A stretch of 64,000 nucleotides of DNA from Doryteuthis pealeii (GCA_023376005.1 CM042160.1:83424272-83488271); one strand, 5' to 3'. Shown: positions 10,105 to 21,649, counted from the first letter of the stretch. Notes: generated by a model from the letters alone, not told the origin. Numbers and translations are program-made.

Positions 10105-10306
10105 TTGTGTGTGTGTGTGTGTATCTGTGTGTGTATCTGTGTGTGTGTGTGTGTGTGTGAGTGTGTATCTGTATGCATGTATGTATGTGTGTGTGTGTGT
10201 GTGTGTGTATCTGTATGTATGTATGTGTGTGTATCTGTGTGTGTATCTGTGTATCTGTGTGTGTGTGTATCAGTATGTATGTATGTGTGTGTGTGTGTGT
10301 GTGTGA
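10105..10306. repeat. Compound (TG)n/(TGTA)n/(TCTG)n microsatellite
   Basis: Alternating TG runs, 'tatctg' and 'tatgtatg' units over about 200 bp. All Cys/Val-rich or His/Thr-rich frames here derive from it. Confidence 0.97.
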
Positions 10307-10319
10307 AGAAATACAATTA

Positions 10320-10760
10320 ACAATTCGGCGTGTTTATTCATCACAAAATGTACTACAAACCATTTTATGGAAACAAACATGATTGTCTCACCTGGAATTG
10401 TAGGCGTGACTCCCCCACACCACGTGTTCGTTGGTCATGTGATAATTCAAACCGTTCCAAACTATCTCTTTTGTTCCCTGTCTTCGAAGGTATAACACCT
10501 TTCGGTTTTCGATCCTCGCTCTCCCTGAGGGGCATAAAAGGCCATAGACATCCCGGCTCTGTTCATAGTGCAGAATTGTATGTAAATCACCGAATAACTA
10601 TGGAAGGCCCGTAAGTCTTTATTAACCTTTTCGTTATTACACTTTGTTTTGTTTATGGAACATATTGTACTTGTTTGGGACACGGGTATCCAGTAGATGC
10701 TATTACATCTTATCATAATGGAAATTCGGTATCTGTAATCGATACTTACACTGCTTACGT
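10320..10760 (+). other. Promoter-bearing LTR-like candidate
   Basis: Contains 'ctgaggggcataaaaggcc', a plausible TATA box, followed about 20-30 bp downstream by 'ccggctctgttcatagtg'. The left end 'caattcggcgtgtttattc' resembles 13400-13440, and the right end 'atggaacatattgta...ggtatccagta' recurs at about 10955-10985. The structure suggests a retrotransposon LTR, but no TG...CA ends or target duplication could be fixed. The 94-codon frame across it is not recognised. Confidence 0.3.
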
Positions 10761-10873
10761 CACAATACCCTTAAGAATTGCCAAAGTTTATCAATAAATA
10801 TTTGATTTGTAGTCAAAATAATTAATATATTAATAGTTGAAGTAAATCTTATTTATTAACGATATCTCTATGA

Positions 10874-10876
10874 AAA

Positions 10877-10938
<62 letters not shown>
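10874..10938. repeat. (CT)n(TA)n microsatellite
   Basis: A CT dinucleotide run passes into a TA dinucleotide run. Confidence 0.95.
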
Positions 10939-10939
<1 letters not shown>

Positions 10940-11102
10940 CCCCGTTTGTGCATGGAACATATTGTATCCAGTATATGTTATAAGATGTTATGTTAATTCA
11001 AAATTCTTAGGTACAATATTAATGTGCCTTTCTTTACCGAATATTCAGTGTTAGATTATCTATTGATCCCTAATGCGTAATAAATTATAGGTACGAATAC
11101 AG

Positions 11103-11262
11103 ATATTCTTCCTCCAGCTATGGGTAAATAGTAGGGTAAACTGAGCTCTTTAACCTTGGTACGGCAACCGGAGAAAGAAAACTCTGAATTCAAACCTATT
11201 GAACTCCGTTTAAGAATGAACTCGTATCACATAATGCTCGTGCAGAAGGGTTTGGTAAATAT
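11103..11262 (+). mobile_element. SINE A, 3' part
   Basis: Starts within the body at 'ctccagctatgggtaaat' and ends at 'agggtttggtaaat'. The head is missing. Confidence 0.8.
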
Positions 11263-11392
11263 TTCTAAGGACTTAGTGTTGGTTTTGAATTAATACCCAC
11301 TAATTATTATACCATCTTCCGGTGTTTCAGTTTGTGTGGTAGATTCTAAGGAACTTTGGGTCTGCCAAACAAGTAAGTCCTTTAAACAACAC

Positions 11393-11840
11393 TGGGGAAC
11401 ACAATTTTCGTTGAGTTAGATCTGACATATTTTTTTTACTATTTTTTTATTATCTCTGAATCCAAAAATGACCACAGTTAATTTTACATCACATCAACTT
11501 TTTGAGCTGCAGGGTACCCTCGATTTTTCTCAAAAACCATAAAAAATACATCATCTAACAAATTTGTGCTTATTTTATGGAATGTTTTAAAAATTTACAT
11601 AAAATTGAAAATAATAAAACATTACGGTGGGCAACACAATTTTTGTTGATTTTTTTTACTAATTTTTGGAGTTTAAATTTTAAAAAACTAACCCAGTTTT
11701 TCTCTATTACATCAACTTTTTGTGTAACAGGATACCGTCAATTGATCTCAAAAACCATTAAAATATTTCATGTAACAAATTTGTGCTTATTCTATGATGT
11801 TAAAAAAAATTACAATGGAAAATAATTTTAAAATGCATGT
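11393..11840. repeat. Diverged tandem duplication of about 230 bp
   Basis: Copy 1 (about 11393-11625) and copy 2 (about 11626-11840) share in order 'gcaacacaattttcgttga' or its variant, 'acatcaactttttg', 'gataccgtcaatt'-type, 'ctcaaaaaccat' and 'caaatttgtgcttatt' blocks. There is no coding potential. Confidence 0.7.
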
Positions 11841-13350
11841 CTGTAATGTAGGTACCACCAATTTACCCTGTGAAATTTACCCTCCCCCTATATTTAACAC
11901 AATGAAACTTGCATAAAAATTAATATTATCTTGAAAAAAAAATTCCATTCGAAAGAAGAAATATTAAACAAACTCCTGATGATTTTTTAAACATTTTTTC
12001 AGCTCACAGAAATAATGAAAATTATGATTGAAAAACAATGTTTTCATTTTTGAACTGTTAAATCAACTGAAATTTAACGTAGCTAAAAAAACAAGTAACG
12101 ATAAGAAGATTTTTACAAAAATTCTATGAAAAATCAATTAATGGTCCGATTTTCACGAAAATGTCCATAACTATTTACCTTTGGATGTAAATATATCTGA
12201 AATAGTTTATTCCTAAAATATATTAGGGGAATTTTTTTATGAGGTCTACTCCCCCACTATTTTATTTTATGAGATATAAAAAAATGATCCGTCAGATAAC
12301 GTTTTTACTTTTTTTCTATAAAGATAAGAGTCTGAATAACTATGTCCAAAAAATTGTATAATATACAACGCAGTAGTTTTTATAGTAAAAATTCATGAAT
12401 TCTAAAATAAAAAGTGCAAAAAATGTCATAATATTATTATTTGAAAACTTTTTTTTCATTTTTTAATTGATATGTACTATATTCTATTAAATTGTCAAGA
12501 AAGTTTTTTTAAGAAATTAATTTTTAAGAGATTTTCAATCTTTTGTGTGATTAAATCATTTTTTTTAATGTTTAAAAATCTTTTTTGTATGTACAAATCG
12601 AATTCTTCACGGATATTTAAATATATGAATTATAGAATTCAGGTGAACTAAAAATTTGTCCGATCCATGATATATTAATATTTTTAAAAGAATTTGTAAT
12701 TTTTATTGTTGAATAGTAATGTTTGATTCTTATAATATACGGAAGAGCAAAACTGACAACATTTATAATACTTATTGTCTTTTCTTTGCTTTAGTTACAC
12801 TATAAGTTCAACTAAAAAAAAATATTCCGGAGTTATTCTGAAACTACCACAAAAAAAATCTTTCAAAAATCGTTGAAAACCAATAATCGGTTATTAAATA
12901 TGCACAAGAAAACAATTATGTCGAATACAGCCACCCATACATTTAAATGTATAATTGTCAAAGAGAAATAATATGTAAAGTTAGAATCCCCGTTTCAACA
13001 TAAAAATAACCCTTTTGTATGTAAAACGGATTATTTTATTTATAGTTTTTATTAAGGTGAGTAATTTTCTCAACTCGGATAATTTGATCTTTGAATTAAT
13101 TGTTTTTATTTGTAACAACTCTGTATAATCGTTACTTTTTTTTTCGAGAGATTTTTTAAAAAGCAAAGTTAAAAGATATTAATTTTTGGGTTATTCAAAA
13201 TGGCCTAAATTGACCACGTGACCGGATTTAGGTTATCCCTATTGTAATGTAATGACATTTGGAAAACTCTTTTGCAACATTCCATTACGAACTTTGTTAG
13301 CACAATTCACAACAACATTCACACAACCCAAAAAACAGAATCACTCAGTC
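11840..13350. other. AT-rich sequence, nothing assigned
   Basis: Strongly A/T-rich with short runs and stop codons in all frames. I see no SINE, TIR element or recognisable exon. Confidence 0.5.
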
Positions 13351-13525
13351 TAATAAACTAAAACTGTTGCTTTTTTGTGTGGACAAACAAAAAACAATAA
13401 ACAATTCAACTTGTTTTCTAAAATCCTTATTCGTCACAATAAACCAAATGCACTACAAATCCGTTTTCCGGTGTTTCAGTTTATGTTGCACCTGGCAAAA
13501 AAAGAAGGTCAAATTGGAGTATCTA

Positions 13526-13973
13526 TCATGGCGTCAAACTATGGAGTGCATTATCCATTGATAACATTAAAGATTCTCCCGATAAATACTCATTTAAAAA
13601 GAATATAAAAAGGCATTTGTTGATTTTAAATAACTTATATAAAGAACGTCTTTTTGTTACATTATTTGCACTCATCGACATTCTGTCCTTTTTACGTACA
13701 TGTGAATGTGATATGGTGGACTCTTCTATCGTAAACGATAGATGAGGGTCATCAGTGAGTGAATTGTTTCCTCCCAAGTTGTGCATGCTATCAAGAAAAC
13801 ATAAAATGTTTTCTTGAGTGTGATAGCAGCCCAGCTTTGCTGCGAGCTATGAAGTCACATTGACAGATAAGATTTTCTAAAGCGAGAGTCAGATGTTTTT
13901 GCTTTAAAGTTAGACAGAACTGATCACCATGTTTCAATCTATTTTCTTCAAAGCTCTTTAATTTAGCGAACAT
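13526..13973 (-). pseudogene. Degenerate zinc-finger-bearing retroelement fragment
   Basis: The minus-strand frame at 13791-13973 includes CQCDFIARSKAGLLSHSRKH, close to a C2H2 zinc finger: 12 residues between the last Cys and first His, 3 between the two His. The first Cys pair is spaced CX1C instead of CX2C, so one residue is missing or the frame is damaged. A stop follows shortly after. C2H2 fingers of this kind occur in the nucleic-acid-binding parts of non-LTR retrotransposon proteins; a host zinc-finger pseudogene is an alternative. Confidence 0.4.
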
Positions 13974-13995
13974 GTCTTATGCCATTCTTTCCAAT

Positions 13996-13997
<2 letters not shown>

Positions 13998-14077
<80 letters not shown>
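13998..14077. repeat. (TA)n(TG)n microsatellite
   Basis: A TA run followed by a TG run ending 'gtgtgttggttgg'. Confidence 0.95.
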
Positions 14078-14079
<2 letters not shown>

Positions 14080-14500
14080 GGTTGGCATCCTTCCGTCTAC
14101 AAGAGACGATGGAGTAGTGTCAAGGTTTTTATTCATTTTTTTTCTTAACTTGAACTACATAGCCTGGGCGGGTTCATATGGAGGATGAGCAGTTGCGCAT
14201 GCATCAAATCCCCCTCTCCACACTGCCGCTGTGATCCAGGAAAGGTAAGGTACCAATGCAGTTTGGCAACGGTAGTGTCGCAGGAGTTAATGGGTAGAAC
14301 TGGATTTCAGCATCACACACTTTAGGAACTCCAGCTCCTGATTTTTTTCGGGGAGGGAGTACCCCTAGCCTTTCCTTGAGGCAACAGAGGTTCTGTGTCG
14401 GACGTCTCCTTGAGTTGATGGGTTGCCGACCAAGGCTAAGGACCCCATTTCAAACCCATTTGGGGTTTATGCGAGTATAAGTACCCAATCTTACTACTAT
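14078..14500 (-). repeat. Probable LINE 3'-region repeat fragment
   Basis: Starts 'catccttccgtctacaagag', a motif I associate with 3' ends of LINE-type repeats in invertebrates. It continues through non-coding sequence with 'gggagggagtacccctag'. No second copy exists in this window to fix boundaries, so the assignment rests on recalled similarity only. Confidence 0.3.
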
Positions 14501-14672
14501 CGGTGTTCCTGAAAAAAGAATTTGAGGTGGGGATATGGTATATTTTGCATTGTGGTATCAATGAATAAGTAGATTTCTGAAAGTGAGAAGCCAACCAAAC
14601 TGATGAACAGACATTTTGTCATTTTATTCATACTGTAATTTAGGCACTGCCAAAATGTTGTCTACTTTTCAC

Positions 14673-14677
<5 letters not shown>

Positions 14678-14720
<43 letters not shown>
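14678..14720. repeat. (TA)n microsatellite
   Basis: A TA dinucleotide run directly upstream of the LINE 3'-end cluster. Confidence 0.9.
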
Positions 14721-14724
<4 letters not shown>

Positions 14725-14779
14725 CTGATGGCGTGAGAGAAAAAAACAGATGGTGCAGTTTATAAAAAAGAAATGTTAT

Positions 14780-15115
14780 ACGCTGGTGGTTTTACTGGAG
14801 GCTAAGTGACAGCATGCCTCTTCAAGTTTCCCGGATTCTTCTCGGTATTCTAGCTGTTCTATTGTTTGGATGGTTTTTGACTCTTCCTCGGATTCAGTTC
14901 ATCCAGACTCTTTTCCAAACTTTGGGGACCGTTTCCAGGCCCAATTACGATTGCACATATATTCACCACAATATTCCACACTTTTTAGCTCTCTGGCTAG
15001 GTCCAGTATTTTGTGATCTTGTCGTTTTCCTTCATCTTAACTCTGTGATTCGCCCGAACGGCAAAATCCACAAGATGGCAAGTTTTCTTCATCTAGTTAA
15101 TTAATACTAGGTTTT
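14780..15115 (-). mobile_element. Non-LTR retrotransposon 3' end, copy 1
   Basis: On the minus strand this matches the C-terminal part of the LINE protein seen in copy 2 (15178-15795), with frameshifts. The complement of 'gtttccaggcccaattacga' corresponds to the PIVVG region followed by GTV. The plus-strand 96-codon frame (14814-15104) is antisense to it and not a gene. It ends after the 'ggaggctaagtgacagc' block that closes all three copies. Confidence 0.6.
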
Positions 15116-15177
15116 GGTCTCTCGGCCGAGTATTATTATTATTGACTCCTTTTGAGTTTTCATATCAGCGTTAGCTG

Positions 15178-15795
15178 ATAGTCTTTCACTGGAGTCTGAG
15201 TGACAGCAAGTCTACTCAGGTTTCCAGGACTCTTCTGAGTATTCTGACAGATTGCAGCAGTGCAGTGTTCTATAAGGTATCAATCCTTCCTCTGATTTCC
15301 AGATTTTCCAAACCCTTTTCCAATCTTTTTGGGACCGTTCAAAGTACACCAACTACAATTGGTATCACTTTGACTTCAATATTCCATAACTTTTTCAGTT
15401 TCTCTGCAGATCCAGGTATTTGTCCATTTTTTTGTTTTCCTTCAGCTTCACCCTGTGATCTGCTGGAACTGCAAATCCACCAGTTGACAAGTTCTTTCTT
15501 TTTTGTTAATATCAGCACTAGGTCTGGTCTTCTTGCTGGGATAAGGTGATCCGTCTTTATTTCAAAGTCACAGAGAATGTTATGTTTCGTTCTCGAGAAC
15601 AAGATTCTGGTTTATGCATATACCTTTTGTTGTATGGTCATTTTAATTTTTTGCATAATTCCCAGTGGATTTCCTTCCAACCCGTCTTGTCTAGTTTTGT
15701 ACTCCCTTTGTGCTAGTTTGCTAACATTCGCATAGTACATGGTTTACAGTCTCATCTCTATTACCGCAAAATCTACATTTACTATTTTGTTGGGT
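15178..15795 (-). mobile_element. Non-LTR retrotransposon C-terminus with zinc knuckle, copy 2
   Basis: Reading the minus strand gives a CCHC-type knuckle CRFCGNRDETVNH (about 15735-15775), then sequence like 'HTTKGICIN', LIPARRPDLVLI (about 15540), a Lys-rich stretch, PIVVGVL (about 15340) and a tail resembling LLQSVRILRRVLET near 15230. This order is typical of the C-terminal end of reverse-transcriptase proteins of a widespread invertebrate LINE family. Several stops and frameshifts make it inactive. The 87-codon frame at 15339-15602 is its best-preserved piece. Confidence 0.75.
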
Positions 15796-15814
15796 CTTAT
15801 CATATTGAGTTTTT

Positions 15815-16000
15815 TTTATCTGCCGTAGCCAGTGGTTCACTAGAGGCTGAGTCTCCTCGTGTCTCCAGGACTCTCCTGAGTATTCTAGCCGATCTCAACA
15901 GTGCTGTAGTTTGAATGTCTCGGTTCTTCCTTAGATTTCCATTCGATCCAAATCTTTCCCAGATCTTTGGGGACCGTTCAAGCAAACCGATTACAACTTG
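15815..16000 (-). mobile_element. Non-LTR retrotransposon 3' end, copy 3
   Basis: The minus-strand frame contains TTALLRSARILRRVLET followed by the closing LATADKK-like tail. It is the same C-terminal segment as copies 1 and 2 but starts further 3', so it is more strongly 5'-truncated. Confidence 0.75.
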
Positions 16001-16610
16001 GAATCTGGTAAGCCTCTAGAATCAGTGGACCAATTCACATACTTAGGTAGTAATATCTCATCTCCAGAAAAACGATGTCAATTCGCGCATAGGAAAAGCA
16101 TGGGCTGCTATAGACAGATTATCCATCATATTGGAAATCTCATCTCACTGATACGATAAAACAAAAATTCTCCAATCTGTTAGCCTTGTCAGTGCTACTG
16201 TATGGCTGCATCAAAGCTAGATGGGAGCTTACACAAGAATGTTGCATGTCTGTCTTAAACATATCCTGAAGCAGAACCCCCACTAAGAAAGCAACTATAG
16301 GGCCACTTACCTCCTATCACACAAACCATCTGAGTAGATAAACAAAACATACTGGAACAATGCTGGAGAAGTAAGGAAATCTCATAAGTGAAGATCTAAC
16401 ACATGGACATACCAGTGTAGACCAATCAGCAAAACCTTCATCAATCAACTCTGGATGCTGCATGGAGGACTCCCGGAGCGATGATTGATAGGGACGGCTG
16501 CAGAGATAGAGAGAGAGAGAGAGATGAGAGAAGAGAGAGAGAGAGAGTAGAGAGAGTCCGTGAATTATGTCAGTGCTATTGTAGATGGCTGAACCGTATC
16601 TTGGAAATCT
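16000..16610 (+). mobile_element. Second LINE family, RT C-terminal fragment with GA expansion
   Basis: Plus-strand translation across frameshifts gives LESVDQFTYLGSNISS, then 'IGKAWAAIDRLS', 'LSVLLYGC' and, near the end, GAMIDRDG followed by a (GA)n tract (16505-16555) and RVRE-like residues. FTYLGS...KAW..IDRLS...LLYGC is the usual order after the polymerase domain in several LINE clades. Head-to-head with copy 3 of the other family. Inactive. Confidence 0.7.
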
Positions 16611-16839
16611 TAAAGAAAACGCTTAAAGCATAATAAGATGGTGGAGACCTACCAGGGATGATGCATTCTGTCTCACAATCATGGAAGCAAAGCGAACCCA
16701 AAAAGAAAAGCAAATGCTGCGGCGCGCCATTGCCCTATCAACAAACATCGAGTAAGAACGAAGCAGACCATAGCTTGCAGAACTAGTTGGTGTAATGCAA
16801 AGACGAAACTTCTCATAATTGCACTTCCTCCTGTGGACA

Positions 16840-17240
16840 TCTAACCCATGGGCCACACCGGTTTAGGACCGACCAGCAAAAACCTAGATATCTGCTATCG
16901 GAGCGGATTCCTGGAGGCTGTAGGGCGGTATCTGCGGAAGTGTGTCGATAGGGGCGGTTGGCAAAGACGAAGACGAGAGGAGAGAAACGAGAGAGAGAAA
17001 CGAAGAGAGGAGGGGGGAACGAGAGAGAGGAGAGAGAGGAAGAGAGAGCGATAGAGAGGGAAACCAGTGAGAGAGAGAACGAGAGAGAGAGGGGAAGTAG
17101 AGAGAAAGAGAGGAGAGAACGAGAGAGGAAGGGGACGAGAGAGAGAAGAGAGAGAGTAGAGAGAAGAGAGAGAAGAACGAGAGAGAGAGAGACGAGAAGA
17201 GGTCATGGATGTCCGTGCTGTAGCAGTGCATGAATGATGA
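16840..17240 (+). mobile_element. LINE C-terminal fragment with expanded GA minisatellite
   Basis: Plus strand: sequence translating as GHTG followed by RPAKT-like residues and DRGGWQRR leads into about 240 bp of GA-rich repeats (16970-17210). It emerges as 'gtcatggatgtccgtgctg', consistent with the end of the same C-terminal motif (WRERVR-x-IRA). Arg/Glu-rich and Leu/Ser-rich frames over 16850-17233 come from the GA tract. Confidence 0.55.
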
Positions 17241-17299
17241 CGATGATGAATTTTAATTATATTTATAATGTGTGTGGTAGTGTGTATGTGGTTGTGGTG

Positions 17300-17650
17300 G
17301 TGTTGATGTGTCTCTGCTCTCTCTCTCTCTTCTCTGCTCTTCTCTGTGTGTGTCTAATTGCCTGTCGTCTATCCGCTTCCGCTTCCACATTTTTATACCC
17401 ACGTCGTATTTTGAAGAAATAGAATGTTTCATTTGTTGTTTAATTTCTTCTTTCTCGGTTAAATACAGGCTTCATCTCAATACTTGTTTGAAAACACTCA
17501 TATTTTGAAAAAGAATTCATTGTTTCACACTTCATAGTTATTCAATACAAGCTTCAGTCTCTTTCTTCTTCTTCTTGTTCATTCTTCATTTCTTCTTCTC
17601 TCTCTCTTTCTTTTCTCCCTTTTCTTTTCTTCTTCTATTCTTCTTCTATC
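17300..17650. repeat. Pyrimidine-rich low-complexity sequence
   Basis: Irregular CT, TTC and CTTCTT runs at 17310-17350 and 17560-17650, separated by AT-rich sequence. Confidence 0.7.
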
Positions 17651-19400
17651 TTTTAAAGCATATGGGGTTTATGTCCATAACTCAATATTATTAATTCGGT
17701 AACCTTTTGTTTGGTTTTTTTCTGACCAAGTTAAAGAAGTTCAAACCAGTCGTTGGGGATCCGGTTTTCCTTTCTTTCTCAATAATGGATTTTAAGTAGC
17801 TAAATGACTTTTTTTCTTGCCTTTATGAAACATATTTGTTTATTTCATGCTGACATGTATTCATGAAAATATATACATCGCGCAGGATTACACTTGTACT
17901 TATCAATTTCTTTGTGCAGGAAATTATCGCGTGCAACACGGGAAAACAATGATAGTTTTGTGGCCGTTTTTTTTTCTATTTTATTTGATAATTTTTATTT
18001 TTTATGGAAAAAAGAAACAAAGAGCTAGATGTTAGCTTATGATCAAGTGGTATAATTTCTTTTTCTTTATGGAGTGTATTTTAGTGTGCACTATGAAAAA
18101 GTATATTAATAATATTATAAAGCAATATAGTGAAGAATAATAAAGAGGTCTCGCGGCTGTGAGGGCACCATTGCAGTTATTTAGCGTATGATGCGGACAT
18201 TCGACGAATCGATGCAGTGACATACACTAAAACATAAGCTATAGAATATGACTGATTACTTAAGAGGGCTTAGCAGTGAAGCTAAGCAACTGTCATCATT
18301 CTGGACAAACCACCAAACATACAAAAAGCGTAGAAAAGTCAAATGGGAAGAAAGACCACATTTATAATGGGATACGGTCAAGTGACAACAGCTCAAGAGA
18401 TTGGCACACATCGTGAGATTTGGTGCTGACGATGACTGTAGGAGATTGGGTAAACTCTGTGCTAAGTAGTTAGTAAGGTGGGATAATGATTAGCCGCGAA
18501 GACACATAAACCATTCATCAATGGCCAGTCCGGGCTTTCTTGACTAAGCAAACATTATATGAATATAAGTAAGGGGTGGGCGTTGTCAGTGAAGAGAAGC
18601 AATAAGGTTCGGGCTTAATCATTAAGTGGATTAGGCGCTGACGTTGACAGCCATTATGAATGTAAGAGGTTTCTCCTCGACACTGTCTGTAGAGGGGGAT
18701 GACCAGTACTAGGCTAGAGTAAAGGGCCAGACCGTGGAGTGTTTTTTAAGTCATGGACTGCTGATGTACGCACGTAGTGCGGTTTCGCGGCAGGGTGATA
18801 CATAATATAATAGTAATATAAAGTACCAAGAATATCGTTATTGACAGGGTAAGGACTGTGGACGGTTCGGAGTGCACGTATACTAGGAGCTGGTGTCTGC
18901 CTAACGGTGTTTAGACACGATTGAGTTTCTATCTCAATTCTGGGTGTACTCCTTGGGGGGTCGAGCCACCGACGTACCAGTTTCACGTACAAACAAAACC
19001 CTCGGAGAGCAATTCTTAACTACTACGGCGTATCAAGTTGCAGTTGGGAATGCAAGTATTATCTAGTGGACTTTAATCGACCGCTTGAGCCAGAGTTGAA
19101 TTTGAGTCTTCGTGATGCTTTGACTATAGTTATTTATTTCATAATTCATTAGCAGACTTAGTCTTCATTCTAGCAACGTTTGGATTTATGACATGTGGTA
19201 ATGTTTGCGTTTAAACATTTGCCTATTCTTATCTGATTAATTGGGTTTTGGAACCACTTAAGCGACACCAGATACCGTAAAAAAATAGTTAATAAAAATC
19301 GGAAAAGCTAAGAACGAATTCATAAAAATAAAGTCGTCCGATCGACGTTGGAGTGTTGTTCATTAATTCGTTTATTTAACAATGTTAAAAAAAAATGCCT
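17650..19400. other. Unassigned sequence of apparently low quality
   Basis: No RNA gene, recognisable exon or well-preserved repeat. From about 17.7 kb onward repeat matches become noisier than elsewhere. For example, 18735-18770 faintly resembles the family E 'catgaactgctcatcc' block. Text around 18270 resembling 'gaagctaagcaact' is not enough for a 5S gene. Confidence 0.4.
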
Positions 19401-19404
19401 ACAT

Positions 19405-19482
19405 ATATATATATATATATAATAGTGATATTAGTATATTATATATAATATATATATTATTATATATATTATATATATATAT
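19405..19482. repeat. Interrupted (TA)n microsatellite
   Basis: TA runs interrupted by 'gtgatattag' and similar short spacers. Confidence 0.9.
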
Positions 19483-19689
19483 AGTAGTGATGGTGCTCTT
19501 CGTCGTCCATTCGGACGTATGAGTGTTTCATGACAATGAAACGTCCACACAGTGATCTTGTTTATGTGGTTGCAAGGCTTGTGTTGGAACCATCCAAACT
19601 TTTTGGCCCAGTCAAGAAAGAATTGTGCAGTCAAAGGGTTTTTGCCACAACTCAATCAACGGATCCGACCTCGAGAATTTCGAAATAGA

Positions 19690-20150
19690 GTTATCGCCTC
19701 TCAGCTAGACTGGGTTACCGTACAACAAGGCCTGAAGGGCCCGCAGTCCGCCGTTACTATTTAACCGGCATACTTGGAGGGGAATTGTTGATTCCCAGAG
19801 TTATCCCTCTCTAGATGTTAACATTGCTGAAGGGGCCCAGTCGCCCCTGCTAGCCTATTTTAAGCCCGTGTGCGACCTCTCAGGCATTACTCACCGCAGA
19901 GATGATTTGTTACGGGAACTACTGAACTTTCCCAAGCAAAGTTGGCCACTTGTCCGGACAGATAGTTGCGCATGACGAGGGCCGTCCGTTCAGTGTAAAG
20001 CGGTAGTCCTCTTTAAGATTCAGCTCGAGGTTCTACACCATGCCTGAAAAGGGCCCAGTCCCTTGCCTACTATTTAACCCATAGCTGGCAGGGAATTTTG
20101 AATTCAGAGTTATCCCTCTTTCCTAGACTGGTTACCGTACCAAGGCCCTG
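19690..20150 (-). mobile_element. Cluster of degraded SINE A body fragments
   Basis: Three times in about 450 bp the minus-strand SINE A body appears in corrupted form: 'ctagactgggttaccgta', 'ggggcccagtcgcccctgc' and 'gggcccagtcccttgccta', with 'ttatccctctttcctagac' at the end. All match the 'gactggttacctaaccaagg...gcccagtctgccctac' body. The errors are dense and indel-rich, consistent with uncorrected reads or an old tandem array. Confidence 0.5.
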
Positions 20151-20559
20151 ATTATTATACTATATATATCATACTCATTTCTCTCGTTGAAAGTGATTGT
20201 TTGTTGACTGTAATTTTTTAGCGAGACTTATCGATTTAGGAAGAGAGAGGCCCGCAATAAGTTAAATGCCCCCCGGGCCCTCAACAAACCACCTAAACGC
20301 CTACTGTATGTCCTTTAGATATATAAGTTTGTGTTTTACTCAGTTACTCCTAGTTGTCACTCTGTCCCAGTTTTTTGAATGTTTCGGCCCTGCCTACCTG
20401 CCCCTATCTCATTTTTGTCAACACTTTGTTTTTGTGTTTATTTGGGGGGGGTAAATGTTTTTATTTTGTTTTTCGTTCTGCTCTCTATTTCTACTCTGCC
20501 GCCATTAACTGTCATTTCTCTCTATTCTCCTCATTTTGTTTTTTATCGTATGGAAAGCG

Positions 20560-20740
20560 TGTGTAATGGGTTGAGTCGTAGGAAATGGAGTCCCGACGCG
20601 CGAAAGTTCAATCCTGCCTGGTTCGCATTTCCACTACAGAGCTAATTGCCTTTGGGAAAAAGTATGCATTCCCAAACCTATACTCTCCTTTCAGACTATG
20701 GTAAATATAGGCAGACCCTGAGGGGAATCGTTTAATAACT
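20560..20740 (+). mobile_element. SINE A, noisy copy on the left arm
   Basis: Head 'gtgtaatgggttgagtc', then 'gaaatggagtcccgacg' and 'gagctaattgcctttggg', and a damaged body. Its mirror copy is at 26385-26620. Confidence 0.65.
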
Positions 20741-21649
20741 TTGACATCGTGAAGAGATAGATTCTCTGATGTGCAACCCTGTGTAAAGCCGTTTTAAGAA
20801 CTGACCTTGATGTTACTATCCTACATCACACTGTTAAGCGTAAATATAGGATAAGTGTGTTGTGGTGTGTGTGTGGTGTGTTGTTGTGAATCTCCATAAC
20901 ATTACGGTTTTTTAAATTTTATTAAATTTATTTAGATTCCCGTTCGGATTTATGTAAAAAGATTTTATCCTGCAACGACCAACGAAAGCCCTGATTAAAG
21001 AATTGAAATACAGATTCGAAACACTCGCCGGCGTTAAAAGCGAAATAACATTACTCATATTATTATGTTCATAAGAGAGGAAGAATTTCTATCCTTCAAA
21101 TTGTCTGGTGGCCGAAAAATTGCCGGGCCCTGTAATTGGTGGTTTGATAAGAGGTATTGCCCACAAAGGTAAGACCAATCCACGCTGACCCGAGGGATAT
21201 ATATTTGTTTTTTTTTTTTATAATAACCACGTGCAACGTTTTTAGGTTCAAACAAGTAACAAAGGTATTTAATTTCGCGTGTAGGTTACTTGGCGAATCA
21301 GAGTAGTTACACGGTTCGGGGTTTTGTATGTTTCCGCGTGGCTAAAGTTGTCAAGTATTCGCGGTCCGCCCCCGGAGGTTACGATTAGATTAATGTTGTT
21401 TTGTCTGCTCGGATCTCCCTGGAGTTAGCTGACGGGTTTTTTGTTTGTTAGCGGAGTCTTCATCGATGGGAAGGGCGCCTTCCAGGACTGGAAGAATAAT
21501 TGGGAGTGAAACAGATATTCCGTTTAATGCTTGTCTTCCCTTTGTTGGGGAATGGGTGTTCGAGATGGAAAGAGTATTTCCCTTGCCCAACCGGAGGGTT
21601 TTGCCACTGAAGAGTACGTTAACCCTGGCTATTTAAACAACAGTCCGGG

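Noticed and set aside
10071..10382. Cys/Val-rich and His/Thr-rich frames on both strands
   Set aside because: Translations of TG/TGTA repeats.
14814..15104. 96-codon plus-strand frame with a hydrophobic start
   Set aside because: It lies antisense to LINE 3'-end copy 1; the apparent signal-like segment is coincidental.
16884..17233. Leu/Ser-rich and Arg/Glu-rich frames
   Set aside because: Derived from the GA minisatellite on both strands.
18240..18320. 5S rRNA-like string 'gaagctaagcaact'
   Set aside because: Only a short segment resembles the 5S internal region; the rest of a 120-nt 5S gene is not there.
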